This document shows, one piece after another, positions 53,979 through 64,000 of a DNA stretch of 64,000 bases. Every line of letters begins with the position of its first letter. Within the stretch, counting starts at the first letter, position 1. The notes beneath the pieces are model-generated. The model was not told where the DNA came from. It searched no databases and saw nothing but the letters and a program-made list of their open reading frames with translations. The stretch comes from Aquipseudomonas alcaligenes NBRC 14159 (GTDB lineage Bacteria > Pseudomonadota > Gammaproteobacteria > Pseudomonadales > Pseudomonadaceae): positions 1-64,000 of the forward strand of contig NZ_BATI01000034.1 in the NCBI RefSeq assembly GCF_000467105.1, given 5' to 3'. A program made the position numbers and the translations under genes.

Positions 53979-54266
53979 TCAGGCTTTCGCCGCTTTTACC
54001 GCTTCGACATAGGGTTCGGCCAGGCGCTGATCCTGGATCAGGGCGATGAAATCGTTGCCCTGGGCATCCTTGGCGTCCAGGTCGTAACCGGCGTCCTTGA
54101 AGAAGGTCAGGAACTTCTCGAAATCGTCAATGCGCAGGCCGCGGTAGGCCTTGACCAGCTTGTGCAGGGACGGCGGCGTATCGTCGGCGGGCTCAACGCC
54201 CAGGAAGAGACGGATCGAATCGTCGCTGATCTCTTCGCCAATCACCTGTTTCTTGTCTTTACGCAT
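53979..54266 (-). CDS. PA4642-family protein
   Basis: Protein of 95 residues, charged and helical (MRKDKKQVIGEEISDDSIRLFLGVEP). It corresponds to the PA4642 family by its position between mqo and hpt and by length. No known function. The start at 54266 has GGAG six bases upstream; a GTG precedes it in frame. Confidence 0.78.
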   Translation of the reverse strand: MRKDKKQVIGEEISDDSIRLFLGVEPADDTPPSLHKLVKAYRGLRIDDFEKFLTFFKDAGYDLDAKDAQGNDFIALIQDQRLAEPYVEAVKAAKA

Positions 54267-54353
54267 CACGCACTCCAGCTCGCAGCGGACTCACACGGGG
54301 CCGGCAGTTTACCTGCGCCCAGTGCGCCGCTCAACGCGACTAAAGGTGCGTTT

Positions 54354-54731
54354 TCAGCTGGCGAAGTGCGACTTCATCCAGACCAGGTAGTCAGCACCGC
54401 CGGCTTCGCCCTCGCGCGGCGCCCAGGCGGCCTGTTCGGCCTCGATCAGCGGCCGGTAGGGCCCGGCCTTGCATTCGAAGAGGATGCTGTCCGGCTGCAG
54501 CACCACCAGGGCATGGAACTGGCCGGGCGCCAGATCGACACCGAGGCAGTCGCCGCCGGCCTCGAGCAGGCGGGTCTGCTCCAGCGTGCCGTCCTCGGCG
54601 AACAGCAGCAGGCCGATACGGCCCTGCAGCACCAGCAGGGTTTCGGCCTTGTCGGCGCACAGGTGACGATGGGGTGGGATATAGGTATCGGGCTGCAGCC
54701 CCACCGCCAGGCGGTGGCAGGGCTCGCTCAT
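54354..54731 (-). CDS. WbuC-family cupin, N-terminus lost by an apparent frameshift
   Basis: The open frame encodes 125 residues of a cupin with metal-binding PPHRHL, ETLLVLQGRIGLLLF and PGQFHALVVLQP. WbuC proteins are usually about 155 residues. The frame upstream of Met at 54731 continues with family-like FFAELAGKAGQSPRRRAHHNLH but has no start codon. A GTG at 54829, right after the hpt stop, begins VRAPAFLDRAF, which fits the missing N-terminus in another frame. The two join if the five-T run (54796-54800, minus strand) had six. It is either a broken gene, a sequencing error or a shorter protein started at 54731. Confidence 0.75.
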   Translation of the reverse strand: MSEPCHRLAVGLQPDTYIPPHRHLCADKAETLLVLQGRIGLLLFAEDGTLEQTRLLEAGGDCLGVDLAPGQFHALVVLQPDSILFECKAGPYRPLIEAEQAAWAPREGEAGGADYLVWMKSHFAS

Positions 54732-54829
54732 CTCATGCAGGTTGTGATGGGCACGCCGGCGCGGGCTCTGCCCCGCCTTGCCCGCCAGTTCGGCGAAAAA
54801 GCGCGGTCGAGGAAGGCCGGCGCGCGCAC

Positions 54830-55387
54830 TTACAGGCCTTTTACCGCGTAGATGCCGGCGGCGTTGCGCCAGTAGCCCTTGTAGTCCATGCCATAGCCGA
54901 AGATGAAGCGATCTTCGCAGGACAGGCCGACGTAATCGGCCTTCAGGTCCGGGCGGGCCTTGCGGTCGTGGTCCTTGTCGATCAGCACGGCGGTGTGCAC
55001 GGCGCTGGCGCCGGCGTGCTTGCAGAACTCGATGATGGCCGACAGGGTATGACCCTCGTCGAGAATGTCATCGATGATCAGCACTTCGCGGTCGATGAAG
55101 GAGATTTCCGGCTTGGCCTTCCAGAACAGCTCGCCGCCGGTAGTCTCGCTGCGATAGCGGGTGGCGTGCAGGTAGGACAGTTCCAGCGGGAAGTTCAGCT
55201 TGGTCAGCAGCTTGCCGGCGAAGATCAGGCCGCCGTTCATCACGCAGAACACCACCGGATTACGCTCAGCCAGCTCGGCGCAGATGGCGGCGCCGACCTG
55301 CTCGATGGCGGCCTCGACCTGGGCCTCGGTGAACAGGCAATCGGCTTCGGCCATGACTTGGCGGATGTGGGCGAGATCGGCGGACAT
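54830..55387 (-). CDS. hpt: hypoxanthine-guanine phosphoribosyltransferase
   Basis: Purine salvage enzyme of 185 residues. The PRPP-binding motif is VLIIDDILDEGHTL, preceded by CVMNGGLIFAGKL, and it ends with DYKGYWRNAAGIYAV. The start at 55387 (MSADLAHIRQVM) has CCGGAG six bases upstream; the longer open frame adds 12 residues. It is divergent from upp, matching the P. aeruginosa order hpt, upp, uraA from memory. Confidence 0.95.
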   Translation of the reverse strand: MSADLAHIRQVMAEADCLFTEAQVEAAIEQVGAAICAELAERNPVVFCVMNGGLIFAGKLLTKLNFPLELSYLHATRYRSETTGGELFWKAKPEISFIDREVLIIDDILDEGHTLSAIIEFCKHAGASAVHTAVLIDKDHDRKARPDLKADYVGLSCEDRFIFGYGMDYKGYWRNAAGIYAVKGL

Positions 55388-55585
55388 GGCGTGCTCCGGA
55401 AAGGTGATCGGGGGACTGGTCAAAAAATGGTCGGCAAAGGTACTCAGATGGGCGCCTCAGGGCAAGCCCGACGGCAGATTTTCTGACCAATCAAACAGCT
55501 AAACCGTTAAACTGCGCGGCTTCTGAGAGGCATTACCGATGCTTTACTCTAGCCAGAATTTCCTTCCCGCCCCGGAGACCCTCGC

Positions 55586-56224
55586 ATGCCCATCCGTGAG
55601 ATCCGCCATCCGCTGATCCGCCACAAGATCGGTCTGATGCGCCGCGCCGACATCAGCACCAAGAACTTCCGCGAACTGGCCCAGGAAGTGGGCGCCCTGC
55701 TGACCTACGAGGCGACCAACGACCTGCCGCTGGAGCACTACGAGATCCAGGGCTGGGCCGGGCCGGTACAGGTGGAGAAGATCGCCGGCAAGAAGATCAC
55801 CGTGGTGCCGATCCTGCGTGCCGGTATCGGCATGCTCGACGGCGTGCTCAGCCTGGTACCGGGCGCCAAGGTCAGCGCCGTGGGCATCGCCCGCAACGAG
55901 GAGACCCTGCAGGCGCACACCTACCTGGAAAAACTGGCGCCGGAAATCGACGAGCGCCTGGCGCTGATCGTCGACCCGATGCTGGCCACCGGCGGCTCCA
56001 TGGTCGCCACCATCGACCTGCTGAAGAAGGCCGGCTGCAAGGAAATCCGCGCCATGGTGCTGGTCGCCGCGCCCGAGGGCATCCAGAAGGTCGAGGACGC
56101 CCACCCGGACGTGACCATCTACACCGCCTCCATCGACCAGTGCCTGAACGAGCACGGCTACATCATTCCCGGCCTCGGTGATGCCGGCGACAAGATCTTC
56201 GGCACCAAGCAGAAGGACGCCTGA
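55586..56224 (+). CDS. upp: uracil phosphoribosyltransferase
   Basis: Converts uracil and PRPP to UMP. The protein has 212 residues. Signature segments are RHPLIRHKIGLMR, PILRAGIGM and the PRPP motif IVDPMLATGGSM. GGAG precedes the ATG. It is followed by the uracil permease gene after two bases, so uptake and salvage are co-transcribed. Confidence 0.96.
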   Translation: MPIREIRHPLIRHKIGLMRRADISTKNFRELAQEVGALLTYEATNDLPLEHYEIQGWAGPVQVEKIAGKKITVVPILRAGIGMLDGVLSLVPGAKVSAVGIARNEETLQAHTYLEKLAPEIDERLALIVDPMLATGGSMVATIDLLKKAGCKEIRAMVLVAAPEGIQKVEDAHPDVTIYTASIDQCLNEHGYIIPGLGDAGDKIFGTKQKDA

Positions 56225-56226
56225 GC

Positions 56227-57489
56227 ATGAGCGAGTACAACGACCCGCTGCCACGGCAGATCCTCTCCGGCGCGCAGATGCTCTTCGTCGCCTTCGGCGC
56301 CCTGGTGTTGATGCCGCTGATCACCGGCATGGACCCCAACGTGGCGCTGTTCACCGCCGGCATCGGCACCCTGCTGTTTCAGCTGGCTACCGGCCGCCAG
56401 GTCCCGGTATTCCTCGCCTCCTCCTTTGCCTTTATCGCGCCGATCATCGCCGCCAAGGGTGAGTTCGGCATGCCGGCGGTGCTCGGCGGCGTGGTTGCCG
56501 CCGGCTTCGTCTACACCTTCCTCGGCCTGGCCGTGAAGCTCAAAGGCCCGGGCTTCATCGACCGCGTGCTGCCGCCGGTGGTGATCGGCCCGGTGGTGAT
56601 CTCCATCGGCCTGGCGCTGTCGCCGGTGGCGGTGAACATGGCCATGGGCAAGACCGGTGACGGCGCCGCCGAACTAGTGCCCTACCAGACCGCCATGCTC
56701 ATCTCGATGTCCGCCCTGGTAACCACCGTGCTGGTGGCCGTACTGGGCCGCGGCCTGTTCCGCCTGGTGCCGATCCTCGCCGGCATCGCCGTGGGCTGCA
56801 TCCTCTCGGCCTTGTTCGGCGTGATCGACACCAGCACCATCGCCGCCGCGCCCTGGCTGGCGGTGCCGAAGTTCATGGCCCCCGAGTTCCACCTCGGCGC
56901 CATTCTGTACATGCTGCCGGTAGCGCTGGCACCGGCCATCGAACACATCGGCGGGGTGATCGCCGTCGGTACCGTCACCGGCAAGGACTTCGTGCGCAAG
57001 CCAGGCCTACATCGCACCCTGCTCGGCGACGGCCTAGCCACCTCGGCCGCCGGCCTGTTCGGCGGCCCGCCCAACACCACCTACGCCGAAGTGACCGGCG
57101 CGGTGATGCTGACCAAGAGCTTCAACCCCAAGGTGATGACCTGGGCGGCGATCTTCGCCATTGCCCTGGCCTTCATCGGCAAGTTCGGCGCGGCGCTGCA
57201 GGCCATCCCGGTGCCGGTGATGGGCGGTATCCTCTGCCTGCTGTTCGGCTCGATTGCGGTGGTCGGCCTGAATACCCTGATCCGCCACCAGGTGGACCTG
57301 TCCGAGGCACGCAACCTGGTGATCGTCTCGGTGACCCTGGTGTTCGGCATCGGCGGCATGGTCATCGGCGGCAAGGCCTTCGCCCTGTCCGGCATCTCCC
57401 TGTGCGCCATCAGTGCCCTGACGCTCAACCTGCTGTTGCCGGGCGGAAGTGCCTGGCGCAAGCACCCGCCGATCGATCCCGAGATCTGA
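56227..57489 (+). CDS. uraA: uracil permease (NCS2 family)
   Basis: Uracil:proton symporter of 420 residues with about 14 membrane segments. NCS2 features are FLASSFAFIAPIIAAKGEFG, the substrate-binding FHLGAILYMLPVALAPAIEHIGGVIAVG region, and GGPPNTTYAEVTGAV. AGGA nine bases upstream of ATG lies within the end of upp. A terminator follows directly. Confidence 0.96.
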   Translation: MSEYNDPLPRQILSGAQMLFVAFGALVLMPLITGMDPNVALFTAGIGTLLFQLATGRQVPVFLASSFAFIAPIIAAKGEFGMPAVLGGVVAAGFVYTFLGLAVKLKGPGFIDRVLPPVVIGPVVISIGLALSPVAVNMAMGKTGDGAAELVPYQTAMLISMSALVTTVLVAVLGRGLFRLVPILAGIAVGCILSALFGVIDTSTIAAAPWLAVPKFMAPEFHLGAILYMLPVALAPAIEHIGGVIAVGTVTGKDFVRKPGLHRTLLGDGLATSAAGLFGGPPNTTYAEVTGAVMLTKSFNPKVMTWAAIFAIALAFIGKFGAALQAIPVPVMGGILCLLFGSIAVVGLNTLIRHQVDLSEARNLVIVSVTLVFGIGGMVIGGKAFALSGISLCAISALTLNLLLPGGSAWRKHPPIDPEI

Positions 57490-57495
57490 TCGCCC

Positions 57496-57520
57496 AAGGC
57501 CCCGCTCGCGGGGCCTTTTT
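57496..57520 (+). terminator. upp-uraA terminator
   Basis: 10-bp stem AAGGCCCCGC / GCGGGGCCTT followed by TTTTT, directly after the uraA stop. Confidence 0.9.
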
Positions 57521-57632
57521 CATGGTGGGCGGTCGCCAGTTTGGCGTTTTCGCCCGCACCACGGCTCCCACAGGTGACGCATCCGGTGCCATGCTGGCCG
57601 GACCTGCCGCCGCCATGCCCCGAGGAGCCCGC

Positions 57633-59078
57633 ATGTCCGTCGAAGACCTGGATGTCCTGATCGTTGGCGCCGGCCTGTCCGGCATCGGCGCCGCCTGCCA
57701 CCTCAGGCGCGAGTGCCCGGACAAGCGCCTGGCCATTCTCGAGGGGCGCGCCGCTCTGGGTGGCACCTGGGACCTGTTCCGCTACCCCGGCATCCGCTCC
57801 GACTCGGACATGTACACCCTCGGCTACAGCTTCCGTCCCTGGACCGATCCGCAGGCCATCGCCGACGGCCCGTCGATCCGCCGCTACATCGAGGACACCG
57901 CCCGCGAGCATGGCGTCGACAGCCTGATCCGCTACCACCACCGGGTGCTGCGCGCCGAGTGGGACAGCGCCCAGGCCCTGTGGACCCTGCAGGTGCGGCG
58001 CGGCGACGAAGCCGAACCCGTGCAGCTGCGCTGCCGCATGCTGGTGCTGTGCACCGGCTACTACCGTTACGAGGCCGGCTACACGCCGGACTTCCCCGGC
58101 CGCGAGCGTTTCACCGGCACCTTCATTCACCCGCAGCACTGGCCGCAGGACTTCGCCCCCGATGGCCGGCGCATTCTGGTGATCGGCAGTGGCGCCACCG
58201 CCGTGACCCTGGTGCCGGCGCTGGTCGCACAGGGTGCTCAGGTGACCCTGCTGCAACGCTCGCCGAGCTACGTGATCAACCTGCCGCAGCAGGACCGCCT
58301 GCTGGCAGCGCTGCGTCGGCTGCTGCCGGCGACCTGGGTGTACCGTCTGGCGCGCACGCGCAACGTGGCGCTGCAGATGTTCTTCTACAACCTGGCGCGG
58401 ACCTGCCCTGGCCTGGTGCGGCGCCTGCTGCTCGGCCTGGTGCGTCGCCAGCTAGGCGCAGACGCCGACCTGCGCCACTTCAGCCCGCGCTACAACCCCT
58501 GGGATCAGCGGGTCTGCGCCGTGCCCGACGGCGACCTGTTCGCTGCCCTGCGCAGCGGCCGGGCCGAAGTGGTCACCGAGCAGATCGACACCTTCACCGA
58601 GCAGGGCGTGCGCCTGCGTTCGGGGCAAGAGCTCACGGCCGATACCATCGTCAGCGCCACCGGGCTGGAACTGCAGCTGTTCGGCGGCCTGCAGCTGGTG
58701 GTCGACGGCCGCCCCTTCGTCGCCGCCGAGAGCCTGGGCTATCGCGGCCTGATGCTGCGCGACCTGCCCAACGCGGTGATGATCCTCGGCTACACCAACG
58801 CCAGCTGGACGCTCAAGGCCGACCTCTCCAGCCAGTACCTGTGCCGCCTGATCCGCCACATGGATGCCCACGGCCAGCGCCAGGTAACGCCGCGCCAGCA
58901 CGGCGCGGTGGGCAAGGCGCCCTTCCTCGACCTGAAGTCCGGCTATATCGAGCGCGCCGCCCACCTGCTGCCCAGCCAGGGCGACCGCATGCCGTGGAAG
59001 GTCTACCAGAACTACCTGCTGGACCTGATCCTGCTGCGCCACGGCCGCCTCGAGGATGGCAGCCTGGAGTTCCGCTAG
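57633..59078 (+). CDS. Baeyer-Villiger-type flavin monooxygenase
   Basis: FAD/NADPH monooxygenase of 481 residues. It has the FAD motif GAGLSGIG (about 12-19), the Baeyer-Villiger fingerprint F-x-G-x3-H-x3-W-P (FTGTFIHPQHWP, around residue 165) and the NADPH motif VIGSGATAVTL. It could insert oxygen into ketones or long-chain substrates; AlmA-type alkane monooxygenases belong to the same group. The substrate is unknown. GAGGAG lies five bases from the ATG at 57633. Its stop overlaps that of the convergent LysR gene by four bases. Confidence 0.88.
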   Translation: MSVEDLDVLIVGAGLSGIGAACHLRRECPDKRLAILEGRAALGGTWDLFRYPGIRSDSDMYTLGYSFRPWTDPQAIADGPSIRRYIEDTAREHGVDSLIRYHHRVLRAEWDSAQALWTLQVRRGDEAEPVQLRCRMLVLCTGYYRYEAGYTPDFPGRERFTGTFIHPQHWPQDFAPDGRRILVIGSGATAVTLVPALVAQGAQVTLLQRSPSYVINLPQQDRLLAALRRLLPATWVYRLARTRNVALQMFFYNLARTCPGLVRRLLLGLVRRQLGADADLRHFSPRYNPWDQRVCAVPDGDLFAALRSGRAEVVTEQIDTFTEQGVRLRSGQELTADTIVSATGLELQLFGGLQLVVDGRPFVAAESLGYRGLMLRDLPNAVMILGYTNASWTLKADLSSQYLCRLIRHMDAHGQRQVTPRQHGAVGKAPFLDLKSGYIERAAHLLPSQGDRMPWKVYQNYLLDLILLRHGRLEDGSLEFR

Positions 59079-59971
59079 TCGCCCAGGCAGCGAATCTGCT
59101 CGACCAGCCACTGCAGCGCCTGGTCGCGGCGGCGCAGGTCGAGGCTGACGATCTCCAGGTCGAAGGGCCCCAGGGCGAACGGCAGGTCGAACAGCTGCAA
59201 CGGCAACAGGCCGGCGAAGTAGCGCGCCAGGCGCGTCGGCAGCACCGCCACCAGGTCGCCGCCGGCGGCGATGTGCGCGGCCTGCAGGTAGTTGGGCGTG
59301 GTGTAGACGATCTCGCGGGCGAGGCCGTGCTCGCCCAGCCACTGCTCGACCATGCCGCGGGTCTGCCCGCCATGCACCCACAGGTGGCGCAGGCGCAGGA
59401 AAGTCTCCAGGTCGAGCCCCGCCCACAGCTGCGGGTGGTCGCGCCGCGCCACCAGCTGCAGGGTCTCGCTCATCCAGCGCACCCCGGCGAAGCGCGGCGG
59501 CAACGCCTCGAAACGGCCCAGGGCGAGGTCGATCTCGCCTTTTTCCAGGGCCTCGGCCGGCAGGCGTGGCGACAGGTGCTGCACGTCGATGCGCACGCCC
59601 GGCGCCTGCTCGGCCAGACGCGCCAGCAGGCGCGGCATCAGTAGCATCTCAGCATAGTCGGTGAGGGCTATGCGAAAACGCTGGCGGCTGCGTGCCGGCT
59701 CGAAGCGACTTCCCTCGCCCAGGCTCTCCTCGATCTGCCGCAGCGCCGCGCGAATTGGCGCCTCCAGCTCCAGGGCCCGCGGCGTCGGCTGCATGGTGCG
59801 GCCGACGCGCACCAGCAGCGGGTCGTCGAGCAGGTCACGCAGGCGGTTCAGCGCGTTGCTTACCGCCGGCTGGCTCAGCGCCAGGCGCTCGGCGGCGCGC
59901 GACACGTTGCGCTCGCGCAGCAGCACGTCGAGCACGCGCAGGAGGTTGAGGTCGAAGGTCAATATATTCAC
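59075..59971 (-). CDS. LysR-family regulator
   Basis: Protein of 298 residues with an N-terminal winged helix (LLRERNVSRAAERLALSQPAVSNALNRLRDLLDDPLLVRVG) and a LysR effector domain, of the NodD/PcpR-like subgroup with a leading NILTFDLNLLRVLDVL. It lies tail-to-tail with the monooxygenase and divergent, by 95 bp, from the 3-hydroxyacyl-CoA dehydrogenase gene, which is its most likely target. Confidence 0.9.
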   Translation of the reverse strand: MNILTFDLNLLRVLDVLLRERNVSRAAERLALSQPAVSNALNRLRDLLDDPLLVRVGRTMQPTPRALELEAPIRAALRQIEESLGEGSRFEPARSRQRFRIALTDYAEMLLMPRLLARLAEQAPGVRIDVQHLSPRLPAEALEKGEIDLALGRFEALPPRFAGVRWMSETLQLVARRDHPQLWAGLDLETFLRLRHLWVHGGQTRGMVEQWLGEHGLAREIVYTTPNYLQAAHIAAGGDLVAVLPTRLARYFAGLLPLQLFDLPFALGPFDLEIVSLDLRRRDQALQWLVEQIRCLGD

Positions 59972-60066
59972 GGGAAGAATTCAACTTATCACAAGCCAAA
60001 ATTTCTCAAATAGTACCTGCGTACTTAAGGTGCGTCAGTTTCCATTGGGCTTAGCGAGACAGGGCA

Positions 60067-61298
60067 ATGCACAACTACAAGATCGACAGCGCCGCCGTGA
60101 TCGGCGCCGGCACCATGGGCCGCGGCATCGTCATCAGCCTGGCCAGCGCCGGCATCCCCGTACTGTGGCTGGACAACAACCCGCAGATGGTCGAGGCCGG
60201 CCTGCAGATGGCCGAAGACACCTGGGCCCAGCACGTCGCCAAGGGCCGCATCAGCACCGGCGAGGCCAGCCTGCGCCGCGCGCGCATCCAGGCCGTGAGC
60301 GACTATGCCGAATTGGCCGGGGTCGACCTGGTGATCGAGGCGGTGTACGAGAACCTCGAACTCAAGCAGCAGATCTTCCGCACCCTGGACAAGACCGTGA
60401 AGCAGGGTGCGATCCTCGCCAGCAACACCTCGGCCCTGGATATCGACGCCATCGCCGCCGTCACCGCGCGCCCGCAGGACGTGCTCGGCCTGCACTTCTT
60501 CAGCCCGGCGCACATCATGAAGCTGCTGGAAATCGTGCGTGGCGCCCACACCGCTCCGGCCGTGCTGGACGCCGCGCTGGGCCTCGGCCAGCGCATCGGC
60601 AAGGTCAGCGTGGTGGCCGGCAACTGCGCCGGCTTCATCGGCAACCGCATGCTGCATACCTACGTGTTCGAGGCGCGCAGCCTGCTCCTCGAAGGCGCCT
60701 ACCCGCACCAGGTGGACGCCGCCCTGCAAGGCTTCGGCTTCGCCATGGGCCCGTTCCGCATGTACGACGTGGTCGGCATCGACCTGGAATGGCGCGCCCG
60801 CGAACTGGCCGGCCAGGGCCAGGACGTGGCCCAGGTGCAGGTCGACAACCGCCTGTGCGAACTCGGCCGCTTCGGCCAGAAGTCCGGCAAGGGCTACTAC
60901 CTCTACGCGCCGGGCAGCCGCCAGGCCGAGCACGACCCGCAAGTGGACGCCCTGGTACAGCGCGAGAGCGAGCGCCTCGGCTACGCCCGCCGCCGCATCG
61001 GCCCGGAGGAAAGCCTCGAACGCTGCCTGCTGGCCCTGGTCAACGAGGGCGCGAAGATTCTCGAAGAAAAGATCGCCGCCAACGCCCACGACATCGACCT
61101 GGTGTACCTCAACGGCTACGGCTTCCCCGCCGACAAGGGCGGGCCGATGGCCTGGGCCGACGCCCAGGGCGTAGCGCAGATCCGCCAGCGCCTGCTGCAG
61201 CTGGCCGAGCGCTTCGGCGCGCACTGGCAGCCGGCCGGCCTGATCGACCGCCTGGTGGCCGATGGCAAACGCTTTGCCGATGTCCGGGAGGGCCGCGC

Positions 61299-61302
<4 letters not shown>
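60067..61302 (+). CDS. 3-hydroxyacyl-CoA dehydrogenase
   Basis: NAD-dependent enzyme of beta-oxidation, 411 residues. The Rossmann motif is VIGAGTMGRGI (about 11-21), and the catalytic His/Glu region is LHFFSPAHIMKLLEIV. Both C-terminal domains are present, including GNRMLHTY and the second 3HCDH domain ending in GGPMAWAD. It lacks an enoyl-CoA hydratase domain. It shares ATGA with the acyl-CoA dehydrogenase gene. Confidence 0.93.
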
Positions 61303-63089
<1,787 letters not shown>

Positions 63090-63098
63090 CGCACGGCC

Positions 63099-63136
63099 GT
63101 AGGGCGGGTGAAAAACGCGGGTTGCACCCGCCCTAC
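63099..63136. repeat. palindromic repeat, GTAGGGCGGGTG type
   Basis: GTAGGGCGGGTG (63099-63110) faces CACCCGCCCTAC (63125-63136) as a perfect 12-bp inverted repeat, directly after the acyl-CoA dehydrogenase gene. Confidence 0.88.
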
Positions 63137-63154
63137 GCGGACACTGAGGTACTC

Positions 63155-63242
63155 GTAGGGTGGATCACGCTTCACCGATCCACCGGGTGGCGCTCCACCG
63201 AGCGGAGTCATTGGTGGATGAACAGAGCGTCATCCACCCTAC
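63155..63242. repeat. longer palindromic repeat, GTAGGGTGGAT type
   Basis: GTAGGGTGGAT at 63155 faces ATCCACCCTAC ending at 63242, with further nested arms (ACCGATCCACCGGGTGG and CACCGAGCGGAGTCATTGGTGG). It shares the GTGGAT/ATCCACC core with 27287-27325. Confidence 0.85.
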
Positions 63243-63271
63243 TTCACTAGCAAACCGACCGAGAGCATCTG

Positions 63272-64000
63272 GTGAAAAAAACAAAAATAGCCCTCTCCGT
63301 ACTTCTGCTGATCGCCGTGACTCTCGGCGCTCTGTACAGCTATTTCCTCTACGCCGCCAAACCAGCCGCGCCGACCCTGAGCGCCAGCCTGCAACGCGCG
63401 CAGATCGCGGTCGGCGACCGCCAGCGCGACTACGCCTACTACCTCCCCGCCAAGCTGCCGGCCAAGGCGCCGCTGCTGTTCGTGCTGCACGGCTCGCTGC
63501 AGACCCTCGACGACATGCGCACCTTCAGCGCCTACCAGTTCGAGCGCCTGGCCGACGAGCACGGCTTTATCCTCGTCTACCCGCAGGGCGTCGAGCGCAA
63601 CTGGAACGACTGCCGCGCCGCGGCCGACTACCCCGCACGCCAACAGAACGTCGATGACGTCGACCTGATCGCGGCGCTGATCCAGCGCTTCGCCGCGCAG
63701 CACGGCGCCGACCCGCGGCGCGCTTTCCTCGCCGGCTATTCCAACGGCGGCCACCTGGGCCTGCGCATCGCCCTGGAGCGCCCAAACCTGCTGGCCGGCG
63801 TCGCCGCCGTGGCGGCCAGCCTGCCGACGCCCGACAACCTGGCCTGCCGGGCCGTGGCCGGCGCCACGCCGGTGCTGCTGATGAACGGCACCCGCGACCC
63901 GATCAACCCCTACAACGGCGGCCGCGTCACCCTGTTCGGCTTCGGTGATCGCGGCACCGTGCGCTCGTCCTACGCCTCGGCGCTGTACTTCGCCGAGCGC
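63272..64000 (+). CDS. PHB-depolymerase-like secreted esterase (partial, cut by window end)
   Basis: The first 243 residues are present. An N-terminal signal or membrane anchor (KKTKIALSVLLLIAVTLGALYSYF) is followed by an alpha/beta hydrolase domain with HGSLQTLDDMR (oxyanion region), NWNDCR and the nucleophile GYSNGGHLG. This pattern belongs to the polyhydroxybutyrate depolymerase / feruloyl esterase group (LpqC-like). The start is GTG at 63272. The true substrate is unknown; the 3' end lies beyond 64000. Confidence 0.85.
   Translation, partial: MKKTKIALSVLLLIAVTLGALYSYFLYAAKPAAPTLSASLQRAQIAVGDRQRDYAYYLPAKLPAKAPLLFVLHGSLQTLDDMRTFSAYQFERLADEHGFILVYPQGVERNWNDCRAAADYPARQQNVDDVDLIAALIQRFAAQHGADPRRAFLAGYSNGGHLGLRIALERPNLLAGVAAVAASLPTPDNLACRAVAGATPVLLMNGTRDPINPYNGGRVTLFGFGDRGTVRSSYASALYFAER

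Overview
The window is a high-GC chromosomal segment of a Pseudomonas species. The evidence is near-identity of MvaT, RecA, RecX, Pcm and RpoS to the P. aeruginosa proteins as I remember them, an rsmZ small RNA with a GacA box between fdxA and rpoS, and several gene blocks in the order known from P. aeruginosa PAO1. PAO1 comparisons here come from memory, not from an alignment. I see no tRNA, rRNA, CRISPR array, prophage or insertion sequence.

Layout. (1) 1-10034: mvaT, sbcB (convergent), then a tightly overlapping run of membrane genes (BPSS1780-like, RDD, SpoIIM-like, DUF4129, DUF4350) with a MoxR ATPase and a DUF58 protein. (2) 10061-14865: dgkA, an ErdR-like response regulator, an EamA transporter, a DTW-domain protein, a PA3611-like secreted protein, a small unknown gene and a LOG-family protein. 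(3) 14911-28545: the DNA-repair and stationary-phase block recX-recA-pncC, mutS, fdxA, rsmZ, rpoS-nlpD-pcm-surE-truD-ispF, then glutathione-dependent formaldehyde detoxification (fghA, adhC) with its divergent LysR regulator. RecA has a perfect LexA box; rsmZ has eight GGA motifs on the minus strand and a TGTAAG-N6-CTTACA site about 170 bp upstream of its start. (4) 28546-31816: LysR, a SRAP-like protein lacking catalytic residues, DUF2007, a CPxCG zinc-ribbon protein and a PlsC-type acyltransferase.

(5) 32126-49800: an accessory cluster, the most interesting part. On the minus strand a long run begins at a TTGACA-type promoter near 49780 and encodes, in order, a LolA-like periplasmic lipid carrier, an outer-membrane barrel, a malonyl transferase, a polytopic membrane protein, AcpS, a FabG-type reductase, a FabZ-type dehydratase, an ACP, a GcvT/YgfZ-like protein, a ketosynthase fused in one chain to an inactive ketosynthase-like partner, a ketosynthase without its second histidine, a degenerate thiolase-fold protein, and a Lol/MacB-type ABC exporter (ATPase, periplasmic protein, FtsX permease). 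A divergent FabL-like SDR and an extra FabB flank its end. This is a self-contained type II fatty-acid/polyketide assembly line joined to a lipid export route. I infer that it makes and exports an acyl product to the outer membrane. I do not recognise it as a described pathway.

(6) 50191-57489: small conserved genes, a YajG-like lipoprotein, mqo, a PA4642-family protein, a WbuC-family cupin with an apparent 5' frameshift, hpt, upp and uraA. (7) 57633-64000: a Baeyer-Villiger-type flavin monooxygenase, a LysR regulator, a 3-hydroxyacyl-CoA dehydrogenase/acyl-CoA dehydrogenase pair, a cluster of palindromic repeats and the 5' part of a PHB-depolymerase-like esterase cut by the window end.
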